Shown piece after piece: positions 8,464-18,263 of a DNA stretch of 64,000 nt (its first letter is position 1; the number at the start of each line of letters is the position of its first letter). Source of the DNA: Thalassobaculum fulvum. GTDB taxonomy: Bacteria > Pseudomonadota > Alphaproteobacteria > Thalassobaculales > Thalassobaculaceae. Where the stretch lies: NCBI RefSeq assembly GCF_014652915.1, contig NZ_BMZS01000011.1:1-64000 (forward strand), written 5' to 3'. The notes under the pieces were generated by a model. It had not been told where the DNA came from. It worked only from the letters and a program-made list of their open reading frames with translations, and searched no databases. The position numbers and the translations under genes were made by a program.

Positions 8464-8486
8464 GGGCCCGCAGTACCGGCGGGCCC
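8464..8486 (-). terminator. Hairpin downstream of acs
   Basis: Eight-base stem GGGCCCGC/GCGGGCCC with a seven-base loop, starting about 25 bases after the acs stop codon in its direction of transcription. It is followed by GCCCCGAAAG rather than a T-run, so termination would be weak or factor-assisted and could let some transcription continue into the DUF1989 gene. Confidence 0.45.
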
Positions 8487-8510
8487 GTCCCGTACGGCTC
8501 CGTCCTGTGG

Positions 8511-10454
<1,944 letters not shown>

Positions 10455-10680
10455 TTACCGTCTCCCTTGCTGGTCCGCCCGGCTGGGCCGCCGGCCGGCC
10501 TGCGGCCGGTGACGCACCGGTTCTCGTTGACGTAAGCGCAGTATCCACACCGTTCCAGGCGGAACAAGATGCTGACCCCGAGCTTCGGGACCTATTCGAT
10601 ACCGTCCCGCCACGGTGCCGGGCAACGCCGTCGATTGCACGGGGCGAAGAAATGTAAACCCGCTGGTGGCGGCCATCGGC

Positions 10681-10705
10681 GGTTTGTCAAACCTTGACAG
10701 TCAAG
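10681..10705. promoter_or_regulatory. Two abutting palindromes upstream of acs
   Basis: GGTTTG-T-CAAACC (10681-10693) is directly followed by CTTGAC-A-GTCAAG (10693-10705), sharing one base. They lie between the recX stop and the acs start, about 230 bases before acs. The second palindrome recurs with one central base changed at 58609-58621, and AATCGACA lies beside it in both places, which favours a protein-binding site. The regulator is unknown. Confidence 0.45.
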
Positions 10706-10723
10706 AATCGACAAGCGCGCCGG

Positions 10724-11284
10724 TCACTCCGGCGGCGTCTCGGAGTCGATCACGGCCCGGGCGGTGCCGAGGTCGAAGCCGGCGCGGGCCAGGGCGGCGA
10801 GGTCGCGGTCGCGGTGGGTTTCGCGGTCGGCGGCCCGGTACGGACCCAGCCGGCGCCGGCGGGCCAGCCGCCAGGCCGCGGCCAGCTCGGCCGCCCGGGT
10901 GTCGTCGCCGTCCTCGCCGGCCAGCGCCCGGTCGATGAGGTCCGGGTCGACACCCTTCTCGCGCAGGGTCATGCGGATCCGCCGCGCCGACTCGCCGCGC
11001 CGGCGCCGGCTGGCGACCTTGCCCTCGGCGAACAGCCGGTCGTCGACCAGGCCGGAGCGGGCGAACCGGGTGACGATGTCCTCGACCCAGGCGGCCGCCT
11101 CGTCGCGGTCGCAGCGGTCCTCGCGGGCCGCCCGCTCGACCCGCCGGGCCAGCACCCGGCGCAGCCCCTCGACCGAGCTGGCGTGGCGCTCCAGGTAGTG
11201 CAGCGCCGCGTTCTCCAGGCTGCGCTTCTTGAGCGGCCCGCGCGGAGCGCGGCCCCGGGGCGTCTCGGTCTCGCGGTCGGTCAT
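10724..11284 (-). CDS. recX: Regulatory protein RecX
   Basis: Small protein of 186 residues that modulates RecA by binding its filaments. After a basic N-terminal tail it shows the three-helix RecX repeats: ALHYLERHASSVEGLRRVLARRVER (about 28-52), a second repeat containing GLVDDRLFAEGKVASRRRRGES, and a third with LREKGVDPDLIDRAL. The start is ATG 11284, just after which the divergent toxin-antitoxin promoter begins. It is not linked to recA here, as is common in alphaproteobacteria. The assignment rests on repeat architecture and size. Confidence 0.88.
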   Translation of the reverse strand: MTDRETETPRGRAPRGPLKKRSLENAALHYLERHASSVEGLRRVLARRVERAAREDRCDRDEAAAWVEDIVTRFARSGLVDDRLFAEGKVASRRRRGESARRIRMTLREKGVDPDLIDRALAGEDGDDTRAAELAAAWRLARRRRLGPYRAADRETHRDRDLAALARAGFDLGTARAVIDSETPPE

Positions 11285-11321
11285 GACCCGACTGTCGCAG
11301 GATTCGCCGGCCCCGCCCACC

Positions 11322-11350
11322 TTGCCAAATTTTGCCAAGAATCCTAGCCT
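11322..11350 (+). promoter_or_regulatory. Promoter and direct-repeat operator of the ParDE-type module
   Basis: A -35-like TTGCCA (11322-11327), 17 bases, and a weak -10 TAGCCT (11345-11350) sit just before the antitoxin ATG at 11357, leaving almost no leader. The -35 box is within a direct repeat TTGCCAA at 11322-11328 and 11332-11338, spaced by exactly one helical turn, as expected for autoregulation by a ribbon-helix-helix antitoxin. Confidence 0.5.
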
Positions 11351-11356
11351 GTCAGG

Positions 11357-11596
11357 ATGAGCACGATGAACATCTCGCTGCCCGAGGCGTTGAAGGCGTT
11401 CGTCGACGAGCAGGTGACGCAGCGCGGCTACGGAACCAGCAGCGAGTATGTCCGCGAGCTGATCCGCAAGGACCGGGATCGCCAGCATCTTCGAGGCCTG
11501 CTGCTGGCCGGCGCGGAGTCGGCGCCGACGACCGTCGCGGACGCCGACTATTTCGACGGCCTGCGCGACCGGGTCCGCCGGCATCGCGACCGGTGA
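11357..11596 (+). CDS. ParD-like ribbon-helix-helix antitoxin
   Basis: Antitoxin of 79 residues. The N-terminal ribbon-helix-helix is plain: MNISLPEALKAFVDEQV (strand and first helix) and YGTSSEYVRELIRKDRDR, the usual ParD/CopG second helix. The C-terminal third, rich in Asp and Arg, should wrap the toxin. Its TGA overlaps the GTG start of the toxin gene by four bases, so toxin is made only after the antitoxin. Divergent from recX. Probably represses its own promoter through the TTGCCAA repeats. The family name is confident; the exact ParD subfamily is not. Confidence 0.88.
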   Translation: MSTMNISLPEALKAFVDEQVTQRGYGTSSEYVRELIRKDRDRQHLRGLLLAGAESAPTTVADADYFDGLRDRVRRHRDR

Positions 11597-11922
11597 AGCC
11601 CCGAACGGTCGTTGCACGCGAGGTCGCAGGGCGAGACATCGACGAGGCGATCGACCACTACCTGCTGGAGACCGGCGAGCGTGCCGCCCTCGACTTCATC
11701 GCGGCGCTGGAGCGGGCCTACGGTCATATCGGCCGCAACCCCGATGCCGGGTCCCCGCGCTACGCGGCGGAGTTGGGCTTGCCTGGGTTGCGGATGTGGC
11801 CTCTGAGGCGGTTTCCCCATCTCGTGTTCTACGTGGTGGAGGCCGACCGGATCGACGTGTGGCGCGTTCTGCATGGCGAACGGGACGTGCCGCAGTGGCT
11901 TCGCGAGCCTGCGGGCGGCTGA
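11593..11922 (+). CDS. RelE/ParE family toxin
   Basis: Toxin of 109 residues of the RelE/ParE fold. Visible features are the helix pair AGRDIDEAIDHYLLETGERAALDFIAALERAY (about 11-42), the GSPRYAAELGLPGLRMWPL segment and the strand FPHLVFYVVEADRIDVWRVLHGERDV, which is the typical core with conserved Arg and Tyr. ParE-like members target gyrase and RelE-like members cut mRNA; which applies here cannot be told. The start is GTG 11593 overlapping the antitoxin stop. Another reading of the start would run into the antitoxin gene. Confidence 0.87.
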   Translation: MKPRTVVAREVAGRDIDEAIDHYLLETGERAALDFIAALERAYGHIGRNPDAGSPRYAAELGLPGLRMWPLRRFPHLVFYVVEADRIDVWRVLHGERDVPQWLREPAGG

Positions 11923-11971
11923 TCAGCGCACCGCGTCCCGGACCCTTAACGCCGCAGTCGCGCGCGAATCG

Positions 11972-12001
11972 TTGACAACCCCTACCGTCCTTCAGAGTAT
12001 C
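11972..12001 (+). promoter_or_regulatory. Putative promoter of argD-argF-hslO
   Basis: TTGACA (11972-11977) matches a perfect -35, followed after 17-18 bases by GAGTAT/AGTATC (11995-12001) as a weak -10. It lies about 55 bases before the argD GTG start and is the only clear promoter-like pair in the gap after the toxin gene. Confidence 0.5.
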
Positions 12002-12053
12002 GCGGTTTTCCCGAGGCCGAACGGCGGCCCCGGACATCCGAGGAGTACGGACC

Positions 12054-13238
12054 GTGGTTTCCAGCGTGATGCCGACCTATGGCCGGATCGACATCGCTTT
12101 CGAGCGGGGTGAGGGCCCCTACCTGTTTGCCACGGACGGCCGACGATACCTCGACTTCGCCTCCGGCATCGCCACCAACTCGATCGGCCACGCCCACCCG
12201 CACCTGGTGCGGGCGATCTGCGAGCAGGCCGGCCGCGTGATGCACGTCTCCAACCTCTACCGGATCCCGGAGCAGGAGAAGCTGGCCGACCGGCTGGTGG
12301 CGTCGTCGTTCGCCGACACCGTGTTCTTCTGCAACTCCGGCGTCGAGGCGCTGGAGGGGGCGACCAAGGTGGCGCGCCGCTACCACTTCCATAACGGCGA
12401 GCCGCACCGGACCCGGATCATCTGCTGCACCCACTCGTTCCACGGCCGCACCCTCGGCATGCTGTCGGCGACCGACAAGGAGGCCTACCGCGAGGGCTTC
12501 GGGCCGCGGGTCCAGGGCTTCAGCCACGTCGCCTTCGGCAACCTCAACGAGATGCGCGCGGCGATCTCCGACGATGCCGCCGCCATCCTGGTCGAGCCGG
12601 TGCAGGGCGAGGGCGGCGTGAACGCCGCGCCCGAGGGCTACCTGAAGGCGCTGCGCGAGATCGCCGACGAGTTCGGCCTGCTGCTGATCTTCGACGAGGT
12701 GCAGTGCGGCATGGGCCGCACGGGCAAGCTGTGGGCCCATGAATGGGCCGGCATGGCGCCGGACATCATGGCCTCGGCCAAGGGGCTCGGCGGCGGCTTC
12801 CCGGTCGGCGCGGTGCTGGCCAGCGAGAAGGCGGCGTCCGGCATGAAGCCGGGGCTGCACGGCTCGACCTTCGGCGGCAACCCGCTCGCCATGGCGGCCG
12901 CCAACGCGGTGCTCGACGTGATCCTGGCCGACGGCTTCCTGGCGAAGGTCGAGCGCACGGCGGCGTCGCTGCACGGCAAGCTCGAGGCCGTCGTCAAGCG
13001 CCACCCCAAGGTGGTCGAGGAGGTCCGCGGCAGCGGCATGCTGCTGGGCCTGAAATGCGTGGTGCCGAGCGGCGACCTGCAGACCCGGCTGCGCGAGGAA
13101 CACGGCATGCTGACCGTCGGCGCCGCCGAGAACGTGCTGCGGCTGCTGCCGCCGCTGACCATCGAGGAGGCGCATGTGGACGAGGCGGTCAAGGCTGTCG
13201 ACGCCGCCTGTGCCGGGCTGGCACGCGATGCCGCTTGA
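12054..13238 (+). CDS. argD: Acetylornithine aminotransferase
   Basis: PLP-dependent class III aminotransferase that makes N-acetylornithine from N-acetylglutamate semialdehyde and glutamate in arginine synthesis; such enzymes often also serve as succinyldiaminopimelate transaminase. It has 394 residues. GHAHPHLV near 45, [12 protein letters not shown] (94-105), [12 protein letters not shown] with Asp214 for the PLP nitrogen, and the Schiff-base Lys243 in [10 protein letters not shown] are all present. GTG 12054 is preferred to the ATG five codons on, because AGGAG lies eight bases upstream of it. First gene of argD-argF-hslO. Confidence 0.95.
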   Translation: MVSSVMPTYGRIDIAFERGEGPYLFATDGRRYLDFASGIATNSIGHAHPHLVRAICEQAGRVMHVSNLYRIPEQEKLADRLVASSFADTVFFCNSGVEALEGATKVARRYHFHNGEPHRTRIICCTHSFHGRTLGMLSATDKEAYREGFGPRVQGFSHVAFGNLNEMRAAISDDAAAILVEPVQGEGGVNAAPEGYLKALREIADEFGLLLIFDEVQCGMGRTGKLWAHEWAGMAPDIMASAKGLGGGFPVGAVLASEKAASGMKPGLHGSTFGGNPLAMAAANAVLDVILADGFLAKVERTAASLHGKLEAVVKRHPKVVEEVRGSGMLLGLKCVVPSGDLQTRLREEHGMLTVGAAENVLRLLPPLTIEEAHVDEAVKAVDAACAGLARDAA

Positions 13239-13263
13239 TCCGATCGCGGCGGGGGAGCCGCCC

Positions 13264-14172
13264 ATGAACGGTGTGCGCCATTTCCTGGATCTCGACCGGC
13301 TCGACGCGGAGACCCTGCGCGGCATGATCGAGCAGGCCAAGGCCTACAAGGCCGGCGACGGGCTGGCGGCCCGGCCGCTGGACGGCAAGGTCCTGGCGAT
13401 GATCTTCGAGAAGCCGTCGACCCGCACCCGGGTGTCGTTCGAGTCCGGCATGAAGCGGCTGGGCGGCGAGGTGATCGTGCTGCAGGGCGCCGACCTGCAG
13501 CTCGGCCGCGGCGAGTCGGTGGCCGATACCGCGCGAGTGCTGTCGCGCTACGTCGACTGCATCATGATCCGCACCTTCCGGCACAGCACCCTGATGGAGC
13601 TGGCGGAATACGCGACGGTGCCGGTGATCAACGGCCTGACCGACGCCACCCACCCGTGCCAGCTGCTGGCCGACGTGATGGCGTTCGAGGAGCACCGCGG
13701 CCCGATCAAGGACAAGGTCGTGGCGTGGTCCGGCGACGGCAACAACATGGCGGCGTCGTGGATCCAGGCGGCCGTGCAGTTTGATTTCGAGCTGCGCATC
13801 GCCTGTCCGCCCGAGCTGGCGCCGCCGCCCGAGGTCATCGCCTGGGCGCGCGCCAAGGGCGGCCGGATCACCGTGCTGCACGATCCGCAGGCGGCGGTGA
13901 AGGATGCCGATGCCGTGGTCACCGACACCTGGGTGTCGATGGGCGACGACGACAGCAACCGGCACAACCTGCTGGCCGCCTACCGGGTCGACGAGGCGCT
14001 GATGGCCGAGGCCAGGCCGGACGCGGTGTTCATGCACTGCCTGCCGGCGCACCGCGGCGAGGAGGTGACGGCCGCGGTGATCGACGGGCCGCAGTCGATC
14101 GTCTGGGACGAGGCCGAGAACCGCATGCACACCCAGATGGCCGTCCTGTCCTGGTGCCTGGAGCCACGATGA
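13264..14172 (+). CDS. argF: Ornithine carbamoyltransferase
   Basis: Transfers the carbamoyl group of carbamoyl phosphate to ornithine to give citrulline. The 302-residue product has the carbamoyl-phosphate motif STRTR at 52-56, the THPCQ segment in the middle, and [11 protein letters not shown] for ornithine binding near 260. The start [10 protein letters not shown] at 13264, with GGGGGAG upstream, matches the normal family N-terminus; an in-frame ATG at 13228 overlaps the end of argD and would add 12 residues. Its stop overlaps the hslO start by four bases. Confidence 0.95.
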   Translation: MNGVRHFLDLDRLDAETLRGMIEQAKAYKAGDGLAARPLDGKVLAMIFEKPSTRTRVSFESGMKRLGGEVIVLQGADLQLGRGESVADTARVLSRYVDCIMIRTFRHSTLMELAEYATVPVINGLTDATHPCQLLADVMAFEEHRGPIKDKVVAWSGDGNNMAASWIQAAVQFDFELRIACPPELAPPPEVIAWARAKGGRITVLHDPQAAVKDADAVVTDTWVSMGDDDSNRHNLLAAYRVDEALMAEARPDAVFMHCLPAHRGEEVTAAVIDGPQSIVWDEAENRMHTQMAVLSWCLEPR

Positions 14173-15137
14173 GCGCACGGGAAGCCCTTTTCGAGCATAC
14201 CGGACGCGACGACATCATCCTGCCCTTCCAGATCGACCCCTACGGACTGCGCGGACGGCTGATCCGCCTGGGACCGGTGGTCGACCGCATCCTGGGGCGG
14301 CACGACTATCCGGAAGCGGTCGCGGCGATGCTCGGCGAGACCATGGCGCTGGCCGCCTGCCTGGCCGGGGCCCTGAAGTACGACGGCATCTTCACCCTGC
14401 AGACCAAGGGCGACGGGCCGATCGGCACGCTGATGGCCGACATCACCAGCGACGGCGAGATGCGCGCCTACGCCCGCTACGACGCCGACCGGCTGGCCGC
14501 GGTCGAGCCGGCGGCGATCGCCGAGCGCTCGGTCCCGCGGCTGCTCGGCGGCGGCTACATCGCGTTCACCGTCGACCAGGGCGCCAACACCGACCGCTAC
14601 CAGGGCATCGTCGAGCTCGAGGGCCGGACGCTGTCGGAGTGCACCCACTCGTATTTCCGGAACTCCGAGCAGCTGGAGGCCGGGGTGCTGCTGGCGGCCG
14701 GTCAGGCGGCCACCGCCGACGGCCCGGCCTGGCGGGCCGGCGCGCTGATGATCCAGCGCCTGCCCTACCAGCGCGACCTGCCCGGGCGGCCGAGCGAGGA
14801 CGAGTACGACGAGAACTGGCGCACCGCCGTGACCCTGATGAGCAGCGGCACCGTGGCCGAGCTGCTGTCGGCCGAGCTGCCGCCGGACCGCCTGCTGTTC
14901 CGGCTGTTCCACTCCGAGGGCGTGCGGGCGTTCCAGGCACAGCCGGTGGTCGACGCCTGCCGGTGCTCGAACAGCCGGGTCGACCGGGTCCTGCGGGCGC
15001 TGTCGGTTGCCGAGCTGGAGGAGCTGAAGCAGGGCGAGGACGTCGTCGTCGTCTGCGAGTTCTGCAAGCGCGAGTGGCGGTACGACGACGCGGCGCTCGC
15101 GGCCCTGCGCGACGGCGAGGCGGCACCGTCGTTCTGA
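14169..15137 (+). CDS. hslO: Hsp33 redox-regulated chaperone
   Basis: Cytoplasmic holdase activated by oxidation, 322 residues. The C-terminal zinc switch is intact: Cys264 and Cys266 (ACRCSNSR) and Cys296 and Cys299 (CEFCKRE), the CXC and CXXC pairs that bind zinc when reduced and form disulfides under oxidative stress. The N-terminal folding domain has the usual [18 protein letters not shown] region and [10 protein letters not shown]. It overlaps argF by four bases. The pairing argF-hslO is common in alphaproteobacteria, though no functional reason is known. Confidence 0.95.
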   Translation: MSAREALFEHTGRDDIILPFQIDPYGLRGRLIRLGPVVDRILGRHDYPEAVAAMLGETMALAACLAGALKYDGIFTLQTKGDGPIGTLMADITSDGEMRAYARYDADRLAAVEPAAIAERSVPRLLGGGYIAFTVDQGANTDRYQGIVELEGRTLSECTHSYFRNSEQLEAGVLLAAGQAATADGPAWRAGALMIQRLPYQRDLPGRPSEDEYDENWRTAVTLMSSGTVAELLSAELPPDRLLFRLFHSEGVRAFQAQPVVDACRCSNSRVDRVLRALSVAELEELKQGEDVVVVCEFCKREWRYDDAALAALRDGEAAPSF

Positions 15138-15234
15138 CGGAGGCTCTCGCGCCGTCGACCCCGACGCCCTATGTGATGGTTCGACCGCTTTCCCGCGACC
15201 CGCTTCCCGCGCCCTGCTTCCCGACGAGGTCCCG

Positions 15235-15843
15235 ATGATCGCCCGCTGCCCCGCGCCCCCGATGAACCGCCGCCTGTTCCTGTCGATGGCCGCGGCCGGC
15301 CTGGCCGCCGGCTGCGCCCAGCCGGACCCGACCGTCCGGTTCGCCGACCTGACCTTCACCGGGCGCCAGCCGATCCGGCTCGACGTCGCCGGCCTGGAGG
15401 TGGTCGACGAGTACCGGATGCCGCTGGCCGACCCGAACGTCGAGCACCGGGCGCCGCTGGCGCCGAGCGCCGCGGCCGAGCGCTGGGCCCGTGACGTACT
15501 GCGCCCGGCCGGCCGCGGCGGCCGCGCCGTGGTGCGGATCACCCAGGGCAGCCTGACCGAGAACCGCTTGAAGACCACCGGCGGGGTCAAGGGCTGGTTC
15601 ACCGTCGATCAGGCCGAGCGCTACGACGCGACCATCGCCGCCCGGCTCGATCTCTACGGCGCCGACGGCCGGGCCCTCGGCAACGCCCGGGCCGAGGCCT
15701 CGCGCTTCCAGACCATCGCCGAGGACGCGACGCTCAACGACAGGCAACGGTTGTGGTACGCTCTGGTGGAGGCGACGGTGAACGATTTCGCGGCCTCGAT
15801 GGAACGGGCGATTCGCGAAAAGCTGACGCCGTACGTCCTCTGA
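15235..15843 (+). CDS. Putative lipoprotein, unknown function
   Basis: Predicted outer- or inner-membrane lipoprotein of 202 residues. A positively charged start (NRRLF), a hydrophobic stretch and the lipobox AAGLAAGC are clear; the modified Cys is about residue 27 if translation starts at 15235, about 18 if at ATG 15262. The first start has GAGG five bases upstream and is chosen. The mature part contains a TENRLKTTGGVKGWFTVDQ segment and charged helices, without a motif I recognise. It precedes btaA on the same strand with about 100 bases between, in which a Pho-like site occurs. Confidence 0.75.
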   Translation: MIARCPAPPMNRRLFLSMAAAGLAAGCAQPDPTVRFADLTFTGRQPIRLDVAGLEVVDEYRMPLADPNVEHRAPLAPSAAAERWARDVLRPAGRGGRAVVRITQGSLTENRLKTTGGVKGWFTVDQAERYDATIAARLDLYGADGRALGNARAEASRFQTIAEDATLNDRQRLWYALVEATVNDFAASMERAIREKLTPYVL

Positions 15844-15893
15844 CCGGCGGGTTTCCACCAGGATTTTCGCCGTGATTCCGCGATGCAGCGATT

Positions 15894-15900
15894 CTGTCAT
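15894..15900 (+). promoter_or_regulatory. Pho-box-like half-site before btaA
   Basis: CTGTCAT, an exact match to the half-site of the PhoB consensus (two such heptamers four bases apart), lies about 45 bases before the btaA start. The partner heptamer is poor in either direction, so only one half is good. The position fits the known phosphate-starvation control of btaAB in Sinorhizobium meliloti. Confidence 0.4.
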
Positions 15901-15945
15901 ACAAAGTAGGTATCAACGGGGGCCCGATTCGACAGGGAGGGAGCG

Positions 15946-17166
15946 ATGGGAGCGGTCAACGTCCTGAAGGCGGCGGTGATCAAGGCGCCGGTCTACACGC
16001 GGCGCGGCCTGCAGGAACGGTTGTTCACCCTCGCGTTCTCCGGTCTGGTCTATCCGCAGATCTGGGAGGACCCCGAGGTCGACATCGCCGCGATGGGCCC
16101 GCTCGAGGGAAAGCGGATCGTCTCGATCGCGTCGGGCGGCTGCAACGCGCTGGCCTACCTGACCGAACGCCCCGAGAAGGTGATCACGGTCGACCTCAAC
16201 CGCCACCACGTCGCCCTGAACCGGCTCAAGCACACCGCGATCGCCCACCTCCCGGACTTCGAGACCTTCTTCCGGTTCTTCGGCGAGGCCGACCGCAAGG
16301 ATAACGCCGCGGTCTACGACCGCCACCTCGCGGCCAGGCTGGAGCCGGAGATCCGGGCCTACTGGGACCAGCTGACCTGGAGCGGCCGGCGGATCTCGCT
16401 GTTCTCGCGGAACCTGTACAAGTACGGGCTGCTCGGCCGGTTCATCACCATCGTGCACGTGCTGGCCCGGCTGCACCGGGTCGACCCGCGCTGCATGCTG
16501 GAAGCCAAGACCATGGAGGACCAGCGCCGGCTGTTCGACGAGAACCTGGCGCCGATCTTCCGGTCCTGGCTGGTCCGCACCCTGTGCCGCAGCCCGAGCT
16601 CGCTGTACGGGCTGGGCATCCCGCCGGCGCAGTTCGACGACCTGAAGTCGGACGCCGACGGCGGCGACATGGCGGCCCTGCTGCGGCGCCGGCTGGAGCG
16701 GCTGGCCTGCGACTTCCCGCTCGCGGACAACTACTTCGCCTGGCAGGCCTTCGGGCGGACCTACGACCGGGAGAACCGGCGTGCCGTGCCGCGCTATCTG
16801 CAGGAGCGGCATTTCGAGACCCTGCGCGAGACCGTCGACCGGGTCGAGATCACCCAGGCGTCGATCACCGCCCGGCTGGCCGAAGAGCCGGCGGCGAGCC
16901 TCGACCGCTACGTGCTGCTGGACGCCCAGGACTGGATGGACAGCCGGCAGATGAACGAGCTGTGGGCGCAGATCCTGCGCACCGCCCGGCCGGGCGCCAA
17001 GGTGGTGTTCCGCACCGCCGGCGAGAAGACCATCCTGCCCGACCACCTGCCGCCGGCCCTGCTGGATCGCTGGCGGTACGAGGAGGAGCCGAGCCGCGCG
17101 CTGAACGCCCGGGACCGGTCGTCGATCTACGGCGGCTTCCACGTCTACACCCTGCGCGACGCATGA
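15946..17166 (+). CDS. btaA: S-adenosylmethionine:diacylglycerol 3-amino-3-carboxypropyltransferase (DUF3419)
   Basis: First enzyme of betaine-lipid synthesis: transfers the aminocarboxypropyl group of S-adenosylmethionine to diacylglycerol, giving diacylglyceryl-homoserine. The 406-residue sequence is typical DUF3419: LVYPQIWEDPEVD near 36-48, the SAM-binding SIASGGCNALAYL at about 60-72, VDLNRHHVALNRLK, and DAQDWMDSRQMNELW in the C-terminal third. GGGAGGGAGC lies just before ATG 15946. It overlaps btaB by four bases. Together the pair replaces phospholipid with phosphorus-free lipid, normally when phosphate is scarce. Confidence 0.92.
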   Translation: MGAVNVLKAAVIKAPVYTRRGLQERLFTLAFSGLVYPQIWEDPEVDIAAMGPLEGKRIVSIASGGCNALAYLTERPEKVITVDLNRHHVALNRLKHTAIAHLPDFETFFRFFGEADRKDNAAVYDRHLAARLEPEIRAYWDQLTWSGRRISLFSRNLYKYGLLGRFITIVHVLARLHRVDPRCMLEAKTMEDQRRLFDENLAPIFRSWLVRTLCRSPSSLYGLGIPPAQFDDLKSDADGGDMAALLRRRLERLACDFPLADNYFAWQAFGRTYDRENRRAVPRYLQERHFETLRETVDRVEITQASITARLAEEPAASLDRYVLLDAQDWMDSRQMNELWAQILRTARPGAKVVFRTAGEKTILPDHLPPALLDRWRYEEEPSRALNARDRSSIYGGFHVYTLRDA

Positions 17167-17825
17167 GCGCGACCGGGGGGGCGGCGGACGCCCGCGAGTC
17201 GATGGACCGGATGTACCGGCTCCAGCGGCACTTCTACGACCTGACCCGCAAGTACTACCTGTTCGGCCGCGACGGGCTGATCGAGCGGCTGGGCGCCGGG
17301 CCGGGCGAGACCGTGCTGGAGGTCGGCTGCGGCACCGCCCGCAATCTGGTCAAGATGGCCCGGCGCTACCCCGACGCCCGGTTCTACGGCCTGGACGCGT
17401 CCGACGAGATGCTGAAGACCGCCGCCGCCGCGGTCGCGCGTGCCGGCCTGTCCGGCCGGCTGCCGCTGGCCCAGGCCTACGCCCAGACCTTCACGCCGGC
17501 GACCTTCGGCCTGGACGCGCCGTTCGACCGCATCGTGTTCTCCTACACCCTGTCGATCATCCCCGGTCCGGTCGAGGCGCTCGACAACGCGCTTGCCCAG
17601 CTGAAGCCGGGCGGGACGCTGCACGTGGTCGACTTCGGCGACGCCGCCGGCCTGCCGGGCTGGTTCCGCGGCCTGCTGGCGTGGTGGCTCGAGAAGTTCC
17701 ACGTCGCCCACCGTCCGGAGGTCGGGGCCTGGTTCGCGGGCCGCGCCGCCGACGGCTCCGGCCGGCTGGAGTCCCGCGCCATCGGCGGGCGCTACGCCGA
17801 GTTCTTCACGCTGACCAAGGCCTGA
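17163..17825 (+). CDS. btaB: Diacylglyceryl-homoserine N-methyltransferase
   Basis: SAM-dependent methyltransferase of 220 residues, expected to methylate diacylglyceryl-homoserine three times to diacylglyceryl-N,N,N-trimethylhomoserine. The Rossmann motif I is VLEVGCGTA at 51-59; YGLDASDEML follows as motif II, and VFSYTLSIIPG and LKPGGTLHVVDFGD form the later motifs. MDRMYRLQRHFYDLTRKYYLFGRD at the N-terminus is characteristic of BtaB. ATG 17163 overlaps the btaA stop. The assignment depends partly on this neighbour; alone it would be a class I methyltransferase. Confidence 0.9.
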   Translation: MSATGGAADARESMDRMYRLQRHFYDLTRKYYLFGRDGLIERLGAGPGETVLEVGCGTARNLVKMARRYPDARFYGLDASDEMLKTAAAAVARAGLSGRLPLAQAYAQTFTPATFGLDAPFDRIVFSYTLSIIPGPVEALDNALAQLKPGGTLHVVDFGDAAGLPGWFRGLLAWWLEKFHVAHRPEVGAWFAGRAADGSGRLESRAIGGRYAEFFTLTKA

Positions 17826-17878
17826 CCGGCAGGCGGGCGACCGCCCGCCCCCTCCGGATCGCTCGCCCGCCGGTGCCG

Positions 17879-18043
17879 ATGATCGTCCTGCGGCCGTTCA
17901 CCGGCAGCCGCGATGTCATGGGCGAGTTCGCCAACCGCCGGATCATCACGGTCGCCACCGTGCTCGGCGGCGCGGTGGTGCTGACCCCCAACCTAGTGCT
18001 GCTGCTGCAGACCTTCGGCGTGCCGATCCCGGGGCTGGGGTGA
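17879..18043 (+). pseudogene. Remnant of an Nramp-type divalent metal transporter (C-terminal end)
   Basis: A 54-residue open frame that resembles only the last part of Nramp (MntH-like) metal transporters: a short hydrophobic lead, SRDVMGEFANRR, which matches the conserved loop before the last membrane helix of that family, and one hydrophobic segment to the stop. The rest of the gene is absent; btaB occupies the upstream DNA. It is best read as a decay remnant after deletion, though expression as a single-pass peptide cannot be excluded. It ends just before a repeat pair, a plausible site of the rearrangement. Confidence 0.55.
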
Positions 18044-18070
18044 CGGGCCTTGCCCAGGCCCACGTCGCTT

Positions 18071-18240
18071 CGTGGGTTCCGGATGCGTTCCGCCGACGGC
18101 GGACCGCTCCGGAATGACGGCAGCGAGTTGAGTGCGGACGACGCCGGGACGGAATGCACGGGCCTCGCCTCGGAGCACTCCTTCATTCGTCATTCCCGAC
18201 GGGCGCGCCGCCCCCGGCGCGGGCGAGCCGGAACCCACTG
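18071..18240. repeat. Paired inverted intergenic repeat
   Basis: Two members of the dispersed palindrome family in inverted orientation: 18071-18119 (GTGGGTTCCGGA to CCGGAATGACG) and 18188-18240 (CGTCATTCCCGA to CCGGAACCCAC), about 68 bases apart, lying between the transporter remnant and the convergent argE. Confidence 0.75.
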
Positions 18241-18263
18241 GCCGCCCAGGAGCGACCGGCGCT

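Noticed and set aside
12054-13238. Naming argD as a GABA or beta-alanine aminotransferase
   Set aside because: The operon with argF and the motif set fit acetylornithine aminotransferase.
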